Of a stretch of DNA of 64,000 nt, positions 10,239 through 19,328 are shown piece by piece. Every line of letters begins with the position of its first letter. Position 1 is the stretch's first letter. The notes beneath the pieces were generated by a model. It made no database searches. It worked only from the letters and a program-made list of their open reading frames with translations, and was not told the DNA's origin. The position numbers and the translations under genes were made by a program. The DNA lies in assembly GCA_012838315.1 (NCBI GenBank), contig DUPM01000088.1:84234-148233 (forward strand), in the 5' to 3' direction. This DNA comes from Clostridiaceae bacterium. Lineage in GTDB: Bacteria > Bacillota > Clostridia > Saccharofermentanales > Saccharofermentanaceae.

Positions 10239-10295
10239 GTAATATCATTATTCTTCATAAATCTTGATAAATCATCTCATATCGGAGGTTACCGC

Positions 10296-10853
10296 ATGAA
10301 TGACGCTCCAATCTCCCGTCGCTTTATCGCTTTCTTGCTCGATTTTTTTATTGCCGGTGCTTTAATGTCCGGCTTGCTTTATGTTCTTGATTACTACACC
10401 ATCTTCAGCGTCGTCAGCCGATTTGCCGGAGGTGAAGAAAAAGCCTATCTTCAAGTTTATATCTTATTCATAGGCATCTTCTTCATTTACGAGCTGCTGA
10501 GCACTTTGTTACTACGTGCGACACCAGGCAAGATAATGGCAAATATTGAGACGGAGTTTCCAGGCAATTATTTCGTCGGACGAACATTTCTTCGCTCACT
10601 CCTTAAAACCATCACTGTCGCAACAGCTCCAATTGGTATTCCTCTCACGCTTTTATTCGGCTTCGCCAGAAATAGTTCGAGTTTGATTCACGATGCGATT
10701 TGCAAATCATCTATCACAAACGAATCTCGTTGCCCAAGACTTTTTGGCATTCTCATTTTCGCACTCGCCGCCGCATGTTTTTATGTTTTTTACGTCCACT
10801 ATCAACAATATTTTCTTGATCTTCGATTGATAAAAATTCCAACGTTATATTAA
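10296..10853 (+). CDS. RDD-family membrane protein
   Basis: This 185-residue protein has the features of the RDD family: SRRFIAFLLDFFIAG near residue 8 (the conserved R and D in the first membrane segment), a second segment, and ATPGKIMANIETEF before the third. Three to four hydrophobic helices are evident, the last at about 145-165. The family is membrane-embedded and mostly of unknown role; some members are linked to ion or osmotic tolerance. TCGGAGG precedes the ATG. The gene is monocistronic, with its own promoter, and converges on the oxidoreductase gene downstream. Confidence 0.82.
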   Translation: MNDAPISRRFIAFLLDFFIAGALMSGLLYVLDYYTIFSVVSRFAGGEEKAYLQVYILFIGIFFIYELLSTLLLRATPGKIMANIETEFPGNYFVGRTFLRSLLKTITVATAPIGIPLTLLFGFARNSSSLIHDAICKSSITNESRCPRLFGILIFALAAACFYVFYVHYQQYFLDLRLIKIPTLY

Positions 10854-10904
10854 CAATCTTTTTGTTATTGTCTTGCTGATTCGGCGATGCAAAAGCGTCG
10901 CTTT

Positions 10905-11948
10905 TCAATTCTCCTGAGGAAATTTCATATGCCACTGCATTCGCATTAAATCCATAGTCTTTATAACATCTAATGTGTCCGATAACGGCATAATCGGGTT
11001 TTCTTTCCAACCGTTATCAAGACAATTAAGAAAAGACTTGATCTCATGGGAATATCCAAAATCTACCCTTTCTGGCAAAAAAATCTCGACCGGTTCTCTC
11101 TCGATAACAATTGCGGGTTCGACCGAGCGATAAAGCGCGGCCGATTGCCCCGCGAAAAAATTCGTGATTTCAATCGATCCAAGTGAGCCGATTATGAGCA
11201 TGCGGTTGGTCATATTCTTGTCTATCGAAACCGTAGTATATGCGGTCACATGATCTTCTCCATATAGGTTATGCGTCATCTTATAGCGAAATACGGCATC
11301 AAATGCAATATCTACGCCGCTATTTGCTTTCGCAACCATGCTCTGTATTAACATCGGCTGTCCACCAAATATCATATTGAAAAAAGAAATCGGATACACT
11401 CCTAAATCAAGCAATGCGCCGCCGCCATTATGAAATGACAACGTCCGATGTTCGGGGCGATCAATCAGCGCCATTCCAAAGTCTGATATGGCGTGCATCG
11501 GGACACCGATACGTCCGTCATTGATCCACGAGACGACCCTCTCTGTTACCGGCAAAAACCTCGTCCACATCGCCTCCATGAGCAAGACATTGTTGAGACG
11601 AGCACAGTCAATCATCTGCGAGACTTGCATCGCATTAAGCGCAAAGGGCTTCTCACAAATAACCGGTTTTTTGTGATTTAAAAAAAGCATTGCTGTGTCG
11701 CAGTGCGCATCATTCAAGTTTGAAATATATACTGCATCAATATCGGGATCACGAGCCATTTCTTCGTAGTTCCCATAAGCTTTTGTATCGGGATATTTTG
11801 AGGCGTATTTTTCTAAAAATGTTTCTGCTCTGGATATGTTTTTGGACGCAGCAGCTGCCAGAACTGCATTTGAAGTGACCATTAATCCTTGTACAAATTT
11901 TTCGGCTATTACACCGGGCCCTGCGATTCCAAATCGATAAACCTTCAT
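10905..11948 (-). CDS. Gfo/Idh/MocA-family NAD(P)-dependent oxidoreductase
   Basis: This is a 347-residue sugar- or polyol-type dehydrogenase. An N-terminal Rossmann fold starts RFGIAGPGVIAEKFVQGL; VYISNLNDAHCDTAMLFL and VICEKPFALN follow, the last holding the family's catalytic-site lysine. The C-terminal half is the beta-sheet substrate domain (GGGALLDLGVYPISFFNMIFG). The substrate cannot be told from sequence; related proteins act on trans-dihydrodiols, inositols or modified sugars. The ribosome-binding site is AGGAAG ahead of the ATG. It diverges from the orphan beta-protein gene at 12068. Confidence 0.87.
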   Translation of the reverse strand: MKVYRFGIAGPGVIAEKFVQGLMVTSNAVLAAAASKNISRAETFLEKYASKYPDTKAYGNYEEMARDPDIDAVYISNLNDAHCDTAMLFLNHKKPVICEKPFALNAMQVSQMIDCARLNNVLLMEAMWTRFLPVTERVVSWINDGRIGVPMHAISDFGMALIDRPEHRTLSFHNGGGALLDLGVYPISFFNMIFGGQPMLIQSMVAKANSGVDIAFDAVFRYKMTHNLYGEDHVTAYTTVSIDKNMTNRMLIIGSLGSIEITNFFAGQSAALYRSVEPAIVIEREPVEIFLPERVDFGYSHEIKSFLNCLDNGWKENPIMPLSDTLDVIKTMDLMRMQWHMKFPQEN

Positions 11949-11998
11949 ACTTCCTCCAAAATCAAGCCGTTATTCCGCCGGTATCATTCACGTATCGC

Positions 11999-12027
11999 TT
12001 GCAAGTGTCGGTGTTGTTTTCTATACT
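11999..12027 (+). promoter_or_regulatory. Promoter of the 12068 gene
   Basis: TTGCAA (11999-12004), a 17-base spacer and TATACT (12022-12027) form a plausible promoter 41 bases upstream of the start codon, which has a GAGGGTG ribosome-binding site. Confidence 0.55.
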
Positions 12028-12067
12028 ATATCATCATTGGAAAAAATAATTCAACGAGGGTGAAACA

Positions 12068-12523
12068 ATGACTGATATAGACATTCAATCCATAAACAAT
12101 TCAGAGCCAACCGGAAATACTTTCATAACCGGTGATATATTCGAAGGATTAATCGTTTCAGAATATGTTGACAATAAATACGAGATCTCAACCGATGATG
12201 CATCGGTTATAGTGACGCAGAAAGTGATTTCTCAGGCTCCGGATCGAATTTGTTTGGGTTTTCTATTTCAGTGCACGCAACCCGCGCGTTTTAGACTGGA
12301 TGTGCTGATTCCTGAGAACTGTTATAACGCTATTGTCTCGCTAAACGATCACGAGTTAGTCGGGTATTTCTCAAAAGACTTACCCGAAAACCCCGAATAC
12401 GTCATCAAACCCTCCTGCGATGGCAAGGACAAAGTATCAACATTGAAGCCCGGTGAATTCCAGTCAATTAATTTTCGTTGGGAGACGGGTGATGTTTTGA
12501 AGTTTTTCTTTTATTTCAAATAA
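12068..12523 (+). CDS. Orphan beta-rich protein, perhaps a stand-alone GH127-type C-terminal domain
   Basis: I do not recognise this 151-residue protein with certainty. The middle and end recall the C-terminal beta-sandwich of GH127 (DUF1680) glycoside hydrolases: a strand like FRLDVLIPENC, an NDHE turn where that family has VNG, and RWETGDVLKFFFYF where it has RxWxxGDxVxL. No catalytic barrel is present and no truncated barrel lies beside it. There is no signal peptide or membrane segment. It has its own promoter and a good ribosome-binding site, so it looks like a real gene and not debris. The domain likeness is my inference from pattern only. Confidence 0.6.
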   Translation: MTDIDIQSINNSEPTGNTFITGDIFEGLIVSEYVDNKYEISTDDASVIVTQKVISQAPDRICLGFLFQCTQPARFRLDVLIPENCYNAIVSLNDHELVGYFSKDLPENPEYVIKPSCDGKDKVSTLKPGEFQSINFRWETGDVLKFFFYFK

Positions 12524-12542
12524 CTGATAATTAAAATCCTTG

Positions 12543-13799
12543 TTATGTAGGCTTTGTTGTTGCTCGAGGATCCCTAGCGACTGCAACCTCGTGAATCGGA
12601 TCAAGCCGCTCCCCTTTTTCGTATTGAGAGGTCGGAATACAATTGTGGGATCCCTTATTTACCGATTCCAAGAGGATAAACGCAACATTATTGATCCTTG
12701 ACTTGAGTTGATCCTTGCCAATCTCTTCGATCAAGAGCGACGATGAATCCTGTATCGTCCCACGGACAAAGCCCCCCGTGCGCTGCAAATTCAGGTTCTT
12801 CGTCTCTTTCATTTGATCGACCACCGAAAAATTATAATCAAACGACTCAATGAAAACGATGGGCACGTTCTTTTCATCAAAATGCAAATGATCCGACGGT
12901 GTCAAGGTCACTTCCCGATATATGTCCACCTGATTATCCCCGTTAACATCCACATATGCACCGGACATGTTATAAAGCAAGTCAACTCCGTTTTTCGAAT
13001 TTAACATATTGTCATACACAACATCGTATGCCTCATAAAGCTTTCGACGTCTATCATATTTTTGACCCGGTTCCAAAGAATTTCGCCCGGAACTTGCATA
13101 AAGTTTATCTCCTGCGTATATGCTTTCAACACAATACATCGCTTCCAGTGACAAAAATGCTTCTTGGTCAAGCGAACTTAAAAAATAGTTTGAACCGGCA
13201 TAATTTGAAGAGGACGCACCAAAAAACACTAACACGACATCGTATGCAAAGTTGTAATTGGCCGCTTGCTCGGCAAATGTCATCAAGGCAGCGACGCCCG
13301 ACGCGTTATTTTGAATTCCGTTATAAAGGGGCGTTGTCTCACCCTCGGGCAACTCGAAATAAGCCGGTTGTGGGGTGTCATAATGCGCGCCAATCACGAC
13401 CGTTTTTCGAACAGGCACATACTTTTCATCCGTTTCACGTTGCATGAAACCTTCGCCATTAATGTGAACGATATAGTTCGCCGACGCAGACCCCTCAACC
13501 GAAAAACTCTGAGTCTCAACCTCGTAACCCATTCCTGCGAGCTCATCACGAATCATCTCTCCGGCCTGCTTTTCTTGAAACGAAAACGAATACCGTTGCG
13601 GATATGTTGTCGCAAGCTTCAATGCAAAATCAGAGCCGTAATCACCAAACGCCGCAGGTAGTATATCTTGCTTAGCAGCGTCAGAACATGCGCTTATTAC
13701 AAGAGAAATCATCAATATAATTGCGGAGGCCGTCGCCATCAGCCGCTTAGACATCTTCTTTTTTACAGTTTTTTGATGGATATTCATTGTATACCTCAT
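12543..13799 (-). CDS. M28-peptidase-like lipoprotein with lost catalytic residues
   Basis: The 418-residue protein starts with a lipoprotein signal (KKKMSKRLMAT..., lipobox ISAC, lipidated Cys38), so it should sit on the outer face of the membrane. The fold is that of M28 aminopeptidases: VIGAHYDTP (His139) and SDHLHFDEKNVP (His304) are kept. Other zinc and catalytic positions are not: the usual DD/DNxSG is GIQNNASG (Asn164, Asn165), GAEE is GASS (Ser196, Ser197), and the Asp in the next strand is missing. In the Streptomyces griseus enzyme these positions bind both zincs and supply the general base, so this protein is probably not a peptidase. Its start codon overlaps the stop of the AroB-like gene (ATGA). 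Confidence 0.8.
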   Translation of the reverse strand: MRYTMNIHQKTVKKKMSKRLMATASAIILMISLVISACSDAAKQDILPAAFGDYGSDFALKLATTYPQRYSFSFQEKQAGEMIRDELAGMGYEVETQSFSVEGSASANYIVHINGEGFMQRETDEKYVPVRKTVVIGAHYDTPQPAYFELPEGETTPLYNGIQNNASGVAALMTFAEQAANYNFAYDVVLVFFGASSSNYAGSNYFLSSLDQEAFLSLEAMYCVESIYAGDKLYASSGRNSLEPGQKYDRRRKLYEAYDVVYDNMLNSKNGVDLLYNMSGAYVDVNGDNQVDIYREVTLTPSDHLHFDEKNVPIVFIESFDYNFSVVDQMKETKNLNLQRTGGFVRGTIQDSSSLLIEEIGKDQLKSRINNVAFILLESVNKGSHNCIPTSQYEKGERLDPIHEVAVARDPRATTKPT

Positions 13800-14842
13800 G
13801 TTTGCAATATCACTGCCAGAATGTTTTCAAAGTAAGCTTGGGCCTCTATTTTGCTCATGCGAACGGGCGCGATACTTCCGTGCTCATCTTTCATAATAAT
13901 GGATGTGGAATCTCCTTCATAGACCAATCGACTGAGAATGCGTTTAATTAGCGTTTCGCGAGTTACTCCTTCAACTCTTGTTGGCAATCCGACTCGATGA
14001 TACAACGCTTCAAGTTTCGTAGAATGATTCATTGCCATCAGAGCCAGAGCCATCGATTCGCCCGAAGTATATTTTAGAAAGCGAAAGTGTGTCTCGATTG
14101 CATTCGCAATCTCCCTCCCGTAAAGAAGACTGTTGGGTTTATTTGTGCGGATCTTCATGCCGGAGCGGATGGCTGCTTCAATCAATCCTGCTATGTCACC
14201 GGGAACAGAAAGTCTTGTAAGCAAGTCTCTGTCATCTATCAGACCGTAGAAAACAATTTGAGCCGCGCCATTGTTGGTAATCCGTGCTGAGACCGTTCGA
14301 AGAAAGGCCGTATCTATAATAACATCACTTGGATGAGTGTCTATCTGCAGAAGATCTTTATAACTTTGAAAGCTTAAGAACGCCTTGTTGTTCTGCGATG
14401 CCTCAACCATTGCCAGAAGCGTAGTTGGAACGATGAGCGTATGCATCGGACAGTTGAAAATGCCCGTAACAAATCGTGCAACATCAATCAACCCGCCACC
14501 GCCAAGCACAATGAGCAGGTCAGCAGGACCAAATTCAAAATCCAATAACCTTTCAATAATCGGCTTGATGGCATCAATAGTTTTGGCCATAGTATTGCCG
14601 TCGGTAATAATTATGGCTGGGTTGCTGACGTGTGGTCGCAAATATTCTATAATGTCCTTTAGGTAATATCCCGACACTTCGCGATCCGTGAGAATCGCAA
14701 CTCTCGGAGGCAAATCGAAATTTTTGATGTGCTCCTCAATGGAGGACTTTGCAATATCGTGACCAATGACAGCCAATTTGCCACTGCCGATTTCGACACA
14801 CTTCACTCGATTTCCCTCCATTTTTTCGCTAATGTTTATCAT
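13796..14842 (-). CDS. AroB-like (3-dehydroquinate synthase superfamily) protein without metal ligands
   Basis: The 348-residue protein follows 3-dehydroquinate synthase through its length: an NAD-binding VLGGGGLIDVARFVTG (from about residue 112), VPTTLLAMVEAS, DVIIDTAFLRT, and a helical C-terminal domain. All metal and key active-site residues are changed. The AEVIK glutamate is Gln195, the two histidines of GHTxGHAxE are Arg243 and Asn247, and the HGE histidine is Ser260. It is therefore unlikely to make dehydroquinate. The frame is intact, so it is not a decayed gene in the simple sense. It overlaps the M28-like lipoprotein gene by four bases, which implies coupled translation and perhaps a joint role. 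Confidence 0.78.
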   Translation of the reverse strand: MINISEKMEGNRVKCVEIGSGKLAVIGHDIAKSSIEEHIKNFDLPPRVAILTDREVSGYYLKDIIEYLRPHVSNPAIIITDGNTMAKTIDAIKPIIERLLDFEFGPADLLIVLGGGGLIDVARFVTGIFNCPMHTLIVPTTLLAMVEASQNNKAFLSFQSYKDLLQIDTHPSDVIIDTAFLRTVSARITNNGAAQIVFYGLIDDRDLLTRLSVPGDIAGLIEAAIRSGMKIRTNKPNSLLYGREIANAIETHFRFLKYTSGESMALALMAMNHSTKLEALYHRVGLPTRVEGVTRETLIKRILSRLVYEGDSTSIIMKDEHGSIAPVRMSKIEAQAYFENILAVILQT

Positions 14843-14961
14843 ATCACTTTTTTCGACACTCTGTGAATAGCTTTATCTTCAGGAGACAGCGCTTTTCGTG
14901 TTTATCGAACGCACTTTTAATGGTAATATATGTACTTAGTATTACAACAAAGAGGTGTTTT

Positions 14962-16449
14962 ATGCCAACTTCAAACACAGTATGCTCGAGCGTGCGCACG
15001 CGATTCGCGCCGAGCCCGACGGGGTTTATGCATGTCGGAAATCTTCGTACCGCGCTTTATGAGTACTTACTTGCTAAGTCTATGGGCGGAAGTTTTATCT
15101 TGCGTATTGAGGATACGGATCGTGAACGTTTGGTCGAGGGCGCGACGGATATTATTTATCAGACACTTAAGTGTGCCGGGCTTATACATGATGAAGGTCC
15201 AGACATCGGTGGTCCTTTCGGTCCCTATGTTCAAAGTGAGCGCATGCACCTGTATCGGCCTTTTGCGGAACAATTAGTTCGAGAAGGCAAGGCATATTAT
15301 TGCTTCTGTACAAAGGAGCGACTCGAGGGGCTAAGACAATCGTCAGGCACTCCCGAATCCGCCGGATATGATCGCCACTGTCGAGAACTGAGTTCCGAGG
15401 ATGTTGCTGATAAACTCGCTATGAATGTTCCGCACGTCATTCGACAAAAGGCGCCCCTTGAAGGATTTACGACTTTTTTTGATCATGTGTACGGCGAGAT
15501 CACTGTTCCCAATAAAGAGCTTGAGGATCAGATCCTGATAAAGGCAGATGGTTTTCCGACGTATAATTTTGCAAATATCGTTGACGACCATTTGATGGGT
15601 ATTACACATGTTGTTCGCGGGAGCGAGTATCTTTCCTCAACACCAAAGTATAATCTTCTCTATCAAGCATTTGGTTGGGATATTCCCGAGTATGTCCACC
15701 TGCCTCTGATTCAAGGAAAGAACTCGGATGGCACCGTGTCAAAGCTTTCTAAGAGGCATGGAGCGACCGGTTTTGAGGACTTGGTCGACAATGGATATTT
15801 GCCTGAAGCGATTATCAATTACATCGCATTGTTGGGCTGGTGCCCGAAGGACGAGACGCGCGAGATTTTTTCGATCGAGGAATTAATCCAGGCTTTTTCG
15901 ATAGAAGGAATTAGCAAGTCTCCTGCGACCTTCGATTATGACAAACTCGATTGGTTTAATGCAGAGTACATTCGCGGAATGGACGCACAAAGTTTTTACA
16001 ATCATGCTACCCCGTATTATAAACAACTCGGAGTGAGTGATGAACTGAGCGCGATATTACTTGAGGTTTTACAACCTCGAATCACGAAGTTTATCGATAT
16101 CCCCGGAAAAATTTCGTATGTGAAGAATTTACCAGAATATGAGCTTGAGCTGTTCGAGCACAAGAAGAGCAAATCGACCATAGAAACCTCAAAGGCAATG
16201 CTTGAGAAGCTCTCTTCCCTTCTATCTGATATATCGGACTGGAATAAAGATACTCTGCTGAGCCGTCTGTCCGCAATGGCGGAGTCTGAGGGCGTCAAAA
16301 ACGCGCTCGTCATGTGGCCATTACGTATCGCTATCACCGGCACCCTTGTGACGCCCGGTGGTGCCGTAGAAGCTCTATTGTTACTCGGCCGGGACGAATC
16401 ATTAAAACGCATTGTGCTTGCTCTTTCAAGACTTTCTGACATTAAATAA
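14962..16449 (+). CDS. gltX: Glutamyl-tRNA synthetase
   Basis: This class Ic synthetase charges tRNA-Glu. RFAPSPTGFMHVGNLRTALY carries the HIGH-type motif (HVGN), and KLSKRHGATG is the KMSKS-type loop. I start at the ATG at 14962 (495 residues, MPTSNTVCSS) because AAAGAGGTG lies seven bases upstream; the reading frame extends 33 codons further but those codons have no ribosome-binding site and add nothing family-like. glnS follows after 20 bases with another AAAGAGGTG, so the two are likely one operon. With GlnRS present, this enzyme need not misacylate tRNA-Gln. Confidence 0.95.
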   Translation: MPTSNTVCSSVRTRFAPSPTGFMHVGNLRTALYEYLLAKSMGGSFILRIEDTDRERLVEGATDIIYQTLKCAGLIHDEGPDIGGPFGPYVQSERMHLYRPFAEQLVREGKAYYCFCTKERLEGLRQSSGTPESAGYDRHCRELSSEDVADKLAMNVPHVIRQKAPLEGFTTFFDHVYGEITVPNKELEDQILIKADGFPTYNFANIVDDHLMGITHVVRGSEYLSSTPKYNLLYQAFGWDIPEYVHLPLIQGKNSDGTVSKLSKRHGATGFEDLVDNGYLPEAIINYIALLGWCPKDETREIFSIEELIQAFSIEGISKSPATFDYDKLDWFNAEYIRGMDAQSFYNHATPYYKQLGVSDELSAILLEVLQPRITKFIDIPGKISYVKNLPEYELELFEHKKSKSTIETSKAMLEKLSSLLSDISDWNKDTLLSRLSAMAESEGVKNALVMWPLRIAITGTLVTPGGAVEALLLLGRDESLKRIVLALSRLSDIK

Positions 16450-16469
16450 TTATTCCAAAGAGGTGTGAA

Positions 16470-18143
16470 ATGAATCAAAGCAGTAATTTTATTTTCGACA
16501 TGATTGAGCAGGATATTGCGCCCGGTGGACAATTCCACGGCATGACCGTACATACGCGATTTCCTCCTGAGCCCAATGGCTACCTTCATATCGGTCATGC
16601 CAAGGCCTTGGAAATCGATTTCGGTGCAGCGGAGCGTTTTGGAGGGCTGTGCAACCTTCGTATGGATGACACTAATCCGACCAAAGAAGATGAAGAATAT
16701 GTCGATGCAATTAAGGAAGATATTCGCTGGTTGGGGCATGATTGGGGAGATCGTTTTTTCTATGCATCCGATTACTTTGACAACATGTATGAATTCGCAA
16801 CAGAGCTCATCAGCAAAGGTCTGGCATATGTTTGTGAGCAGACCGCTGACCAGGTTCGAATGAACCGCGGTGACCTCTCGACGCCGGCCAAAAGCCCCTA
16901 TCGTGATCGTCCGATAGAAGAGAGCCTTGAACTTTTTGCAAAAATGAAAAACGGCGATTTCGCAGATGGCAAAATGACACTTCGTGCTAAGATTGATTTA
17001 GCCTCCGGCAATTTCAACATGAGAGATCCGGTCATTTATCGCATCAACCGCATCCGTCATCATAATACGGGTGATCGCTGGTGTATCTATCCGATGTATG
17101 ATTTTGCTCACCCGATTGAGGACGCGCTCGAAGGCATTACACATTCACTATGTTCTCTGGAATTCGAAGCGCATCGGCCGCTTTACGATTGGGTCATCAA
17201 CAATTGCTCCGTGCCATGCAAGCCGCGCCAGATTGAATTTGCTCGCTTGGGTATTACGCACACGGTCATGTCCAAAAGAAAACTTCGCAATTTGATTGAA
17301 CAAGGGATTGTCGACGGCTGGGATGACCCGAGGATGCCAACACTATGTGGTTTGAGACGAAGAGGCTACACGCCATCCTCAATCCGCACCTTCCACGAAC
17401 GCAACGGAGTCTCAAAGGTCAACAGCGTCGTCGATTATGCTTTCCTGGAGCACTGTCTTCGAGATGAACTGAACCACACCGCCCTTCGTGCGATGGCTGT
17501 CTTACATCCGGTCAAGTTGATTATTGAAAATTATCCTGAAAATCAATCCGAGAACTTTACAGTTGAGAACAACCCGGAAAATCCAGAGGACGGCACGCGG
17601 GAAGTCAGCTTCTCGAAGACCGTATATATTGAAGCCGATGACTTTCAAGAGGTCCCCGAGAGAAAGTATTTTCGCCTCTTTCCCGGCAACGAAGTCCGTT
17701 TGAAGTCCGCATACGTCGTCAAATGCACACGCTGCGAAAAAGACGACTCCGGCAACGTCCACACAGTTTATGCGACCTATGATCCTGAAAGCCGCGGCGG
17801 TAATACTACGGACGGCCGAAAAATCAAATCTACGATTCACTGGGTGGATGCGAATACGGCTTTCGATGCGACCGTGCGACTGTACGATCGCCTTTTCGAT
17901 ATTGAGTCGCCCGACCTGGCTGATTGCGATTACCTGGCCCACATTCGAGAAGATTCTATCCAGACTATCGACAACGCAAAACTGGAAGCGTCTCTCCGAG
18001 ATTGCCCGGATCAGGCTCGCTTCCAGTTCATGAGACTGGGCTATTTTTGCAAAGATTCCAAAGCCTCAACTCCGGAACGACCCATCTTTATTCGATCGGT
18101 CTCACTCAAAGACAGTTTTCGACCGAAAAACGATAACCCGTAA
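16470..18143 (+). CDS. glnS: Glutaminyl-tRNA synthetase
   Basis: This 557-residue enzyme charges tRNA-Gln directly. The motifs are RFPPEPNGYLHIGHAKA (HIGH), RMDDTNPTKE, and VMSKRKLRNLI (KMSKS-type), followed by a two-part beta-barrel anticodon domain with VYATYDPESRGG. The extra 20-residue stretch around SENFTVENNPENPEDG, just inside the barrel domain, is low-complexity and looks lineage-specific. GlnRS came to bacteria by transfer from eukaryotes and is missing from most Firmicutes, which use GatCAB; its presence next to gltX is a useful lineage marker. The stop overlaps the convergent galM gene by 38 bases. Confidence 0.95.
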   Translation: MNQSSNFIFDMIEQDIAPGGQFHGMTVHTRFPPEPNGYLHIGHAKALEIDFGAAERFGGLCNLRMDDTNPTKEDEEYVDAIKEDIRWLGHDWGDRFFYASDYFDNMYEFATELISKGLAYVCEQTADQVRMNRGDLSTPAKSPYRDRPIEESLELFAKMKNGDFADGKMTLRAKIDLASGNFNMRDPVIYRINRIRHHNTGDRWCIYPMYDFAHPIEDALEGITHSLCSLEFEAHRPLYDWVINNCSVPCKPRQIEFARLGITHTVMSKRKLRNLIEQGIVDGWDDPRMPTLCGLRRRGYTPSSIRTFHERNGVSKVNSVVDYAFLEHCLRDELNHTALRAMAVLHPVKLIIENYPENQSENFTVENNPENPEDGTREVSFSKTVYIEADDFQEVPERKYFRLFPGNEVRLKSAYVVKCTRCEKDDSGNVHTVYATYDPESRGGNTTDGRKIKSTIHWVDANTAFDATVRLYDRLFDIESPDLADCDYLAHIREDSIQTIDNAKLEASLRDCPDQARFQFMRLGYFCKDSKASTPERPIFIRSVSLKDSFRPKNDNP

Positions 18144-19236
18144 AGTAGCATTTACGCTCACCGGCCACAATGACTGCATTCGGAAAATCGGGATGATTGA
18201 CAGCATCCGGGTACATTTGCGCTTCAAGGCAAATACCTGTATAGGCTTCATATGTTCCGTCGTTTTTTGAAGGACATTCCGACAAGTGGTTGCCGGTGTA
18301 TATCTGTACGCCCGGGAAATTCGTCAACATCTCCATCTTGCGACCGGTCTTCGGATCGTACAAGTATGCTGATGGTATGTCCGCACGTCCGCGGTTCTCC
18401 AGACAATAGTTCTGATCCATGCCCTTGGAACAAGCGAGCTGAGGATGCGAGTCGTTCATAGTTTTCCCGACATAGTCCGGCTTCGTAAAATCAAAAGGGG
18501 TTCCCGCAACATCGATATATGTACCGTCCGGAACATTGTCTTCAGACTTTCTCGTAATGCGAGAGGCTTTGATCCAAAGAAGATGATTTTTCACATTACC
18601 CGCATCGTGCGCTTCAAGGTTAAAGTAGGAGTGATTTGTCGGCGCAAACACAGTTGCCTGGTCCGACTCCCCGGTAAACACAATGATCAAAGTCTTGTCT
18701 TTACCCCAAGCGTAAAACACCTGCGCGTTTAAATTGCCGGGAAAACCAGCGGCACCGTCCGGGGAGACCAACTCGAATAACACTGACTCACCCTCTATAA
18801 CTTGCTTTGTATTAATCATCGTCCGATCCATGAAAGCCTGTCCTTCGGATTCCGAAAGTACTCCGGCACTCCAAAAAGAATCGTGAAAGCCCGGTGAGCC
18901 GCTATGCAAGTTATTCTCTCCCTCATTCTGAGTTATATGATGTCTCACCCCTTCAATTTGAAACGTTGCGCCCTTAATTCGGTTTGCACTTCGGCCTACC
19001 GTTATGCCGTGCCATGACGGATTAAGCAGATAGTCATCCAAATCTTTATGCCCGAGTTCAACGTCTGCTAATTGCCCCCAACGGTCCGGAACCATAATAT
19101 TGGTAATTAATGCCCCTAGATTGATCACCGAAAAGGAAGCACCGGAAGAATGCTTGAGCGTGTATTCAAAAGAATGTCCCCGGTATTTATCCGGATCCCG
19201 GTTTAAAAGATATGGTTTAATTTCTACAGTCATCAT
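18106..19236 (-). CDS. galM: Aldose 1-epimerase (galactose mutarotase)
   Basis: This 376-residue enzyme interconverts alpha and beta sugar anomers. GRSANRIKGATFQIEG, NLHSGSPGFHDSFW, the catalytic-histidine motif APTNHSYFNL and the C-terminal CLEAQMYPDAVNHP (catalytic Glu) are all present. No signal peptide, so cytoplasmic. The gene begins with two ATG codons behind GGAGAAG; the first is taken. The 3' end overlaps glnS on the opposite strand. No galK or galT is in the window, so the sugar served is not known. Confidence 0.92.
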   Translation of the reverse strand: MMTVEIKPYLLNRDPDKYRGHSFEYTLKHSSGASFSVINLGALITNIMVPDRWGQLADVELGHKDLDDYLLNPSWHGITVGRSANRIKGATFQIEGVRHHITQNEGENNLHSGSPGFHDSFWSAGVLSESEGQAFMDRTMINTKQVIEGESVLFELVSPDGAAGFPGNLNAQVFYAWGKDKTLIIVFTGESDQATVFAPTNHSYFNLEAHDAGNVKNHLLWIKASRITRKSEDNVPDGTYIDVAGTPFDFTKPDYVGKTMNDSHPQLACSKGMDQNYCLENRGRADIPSAYLYDPKTGRKMEMLTNFPGVQIYTGNHLSECPSKNDGTYEAYTGICLEAQMYPDAVNHPDFPNAVIVAGERKCYFTGYRFSVENCL

Positions 19237-19328
19237 TTCTTCTCCATTTCGTATCTTTGTATTTATTATTCAACTGAAAGCATCATATCGGTAGAAACAC
19301 CGTACCGTACCACACTCAATCTATTGTA

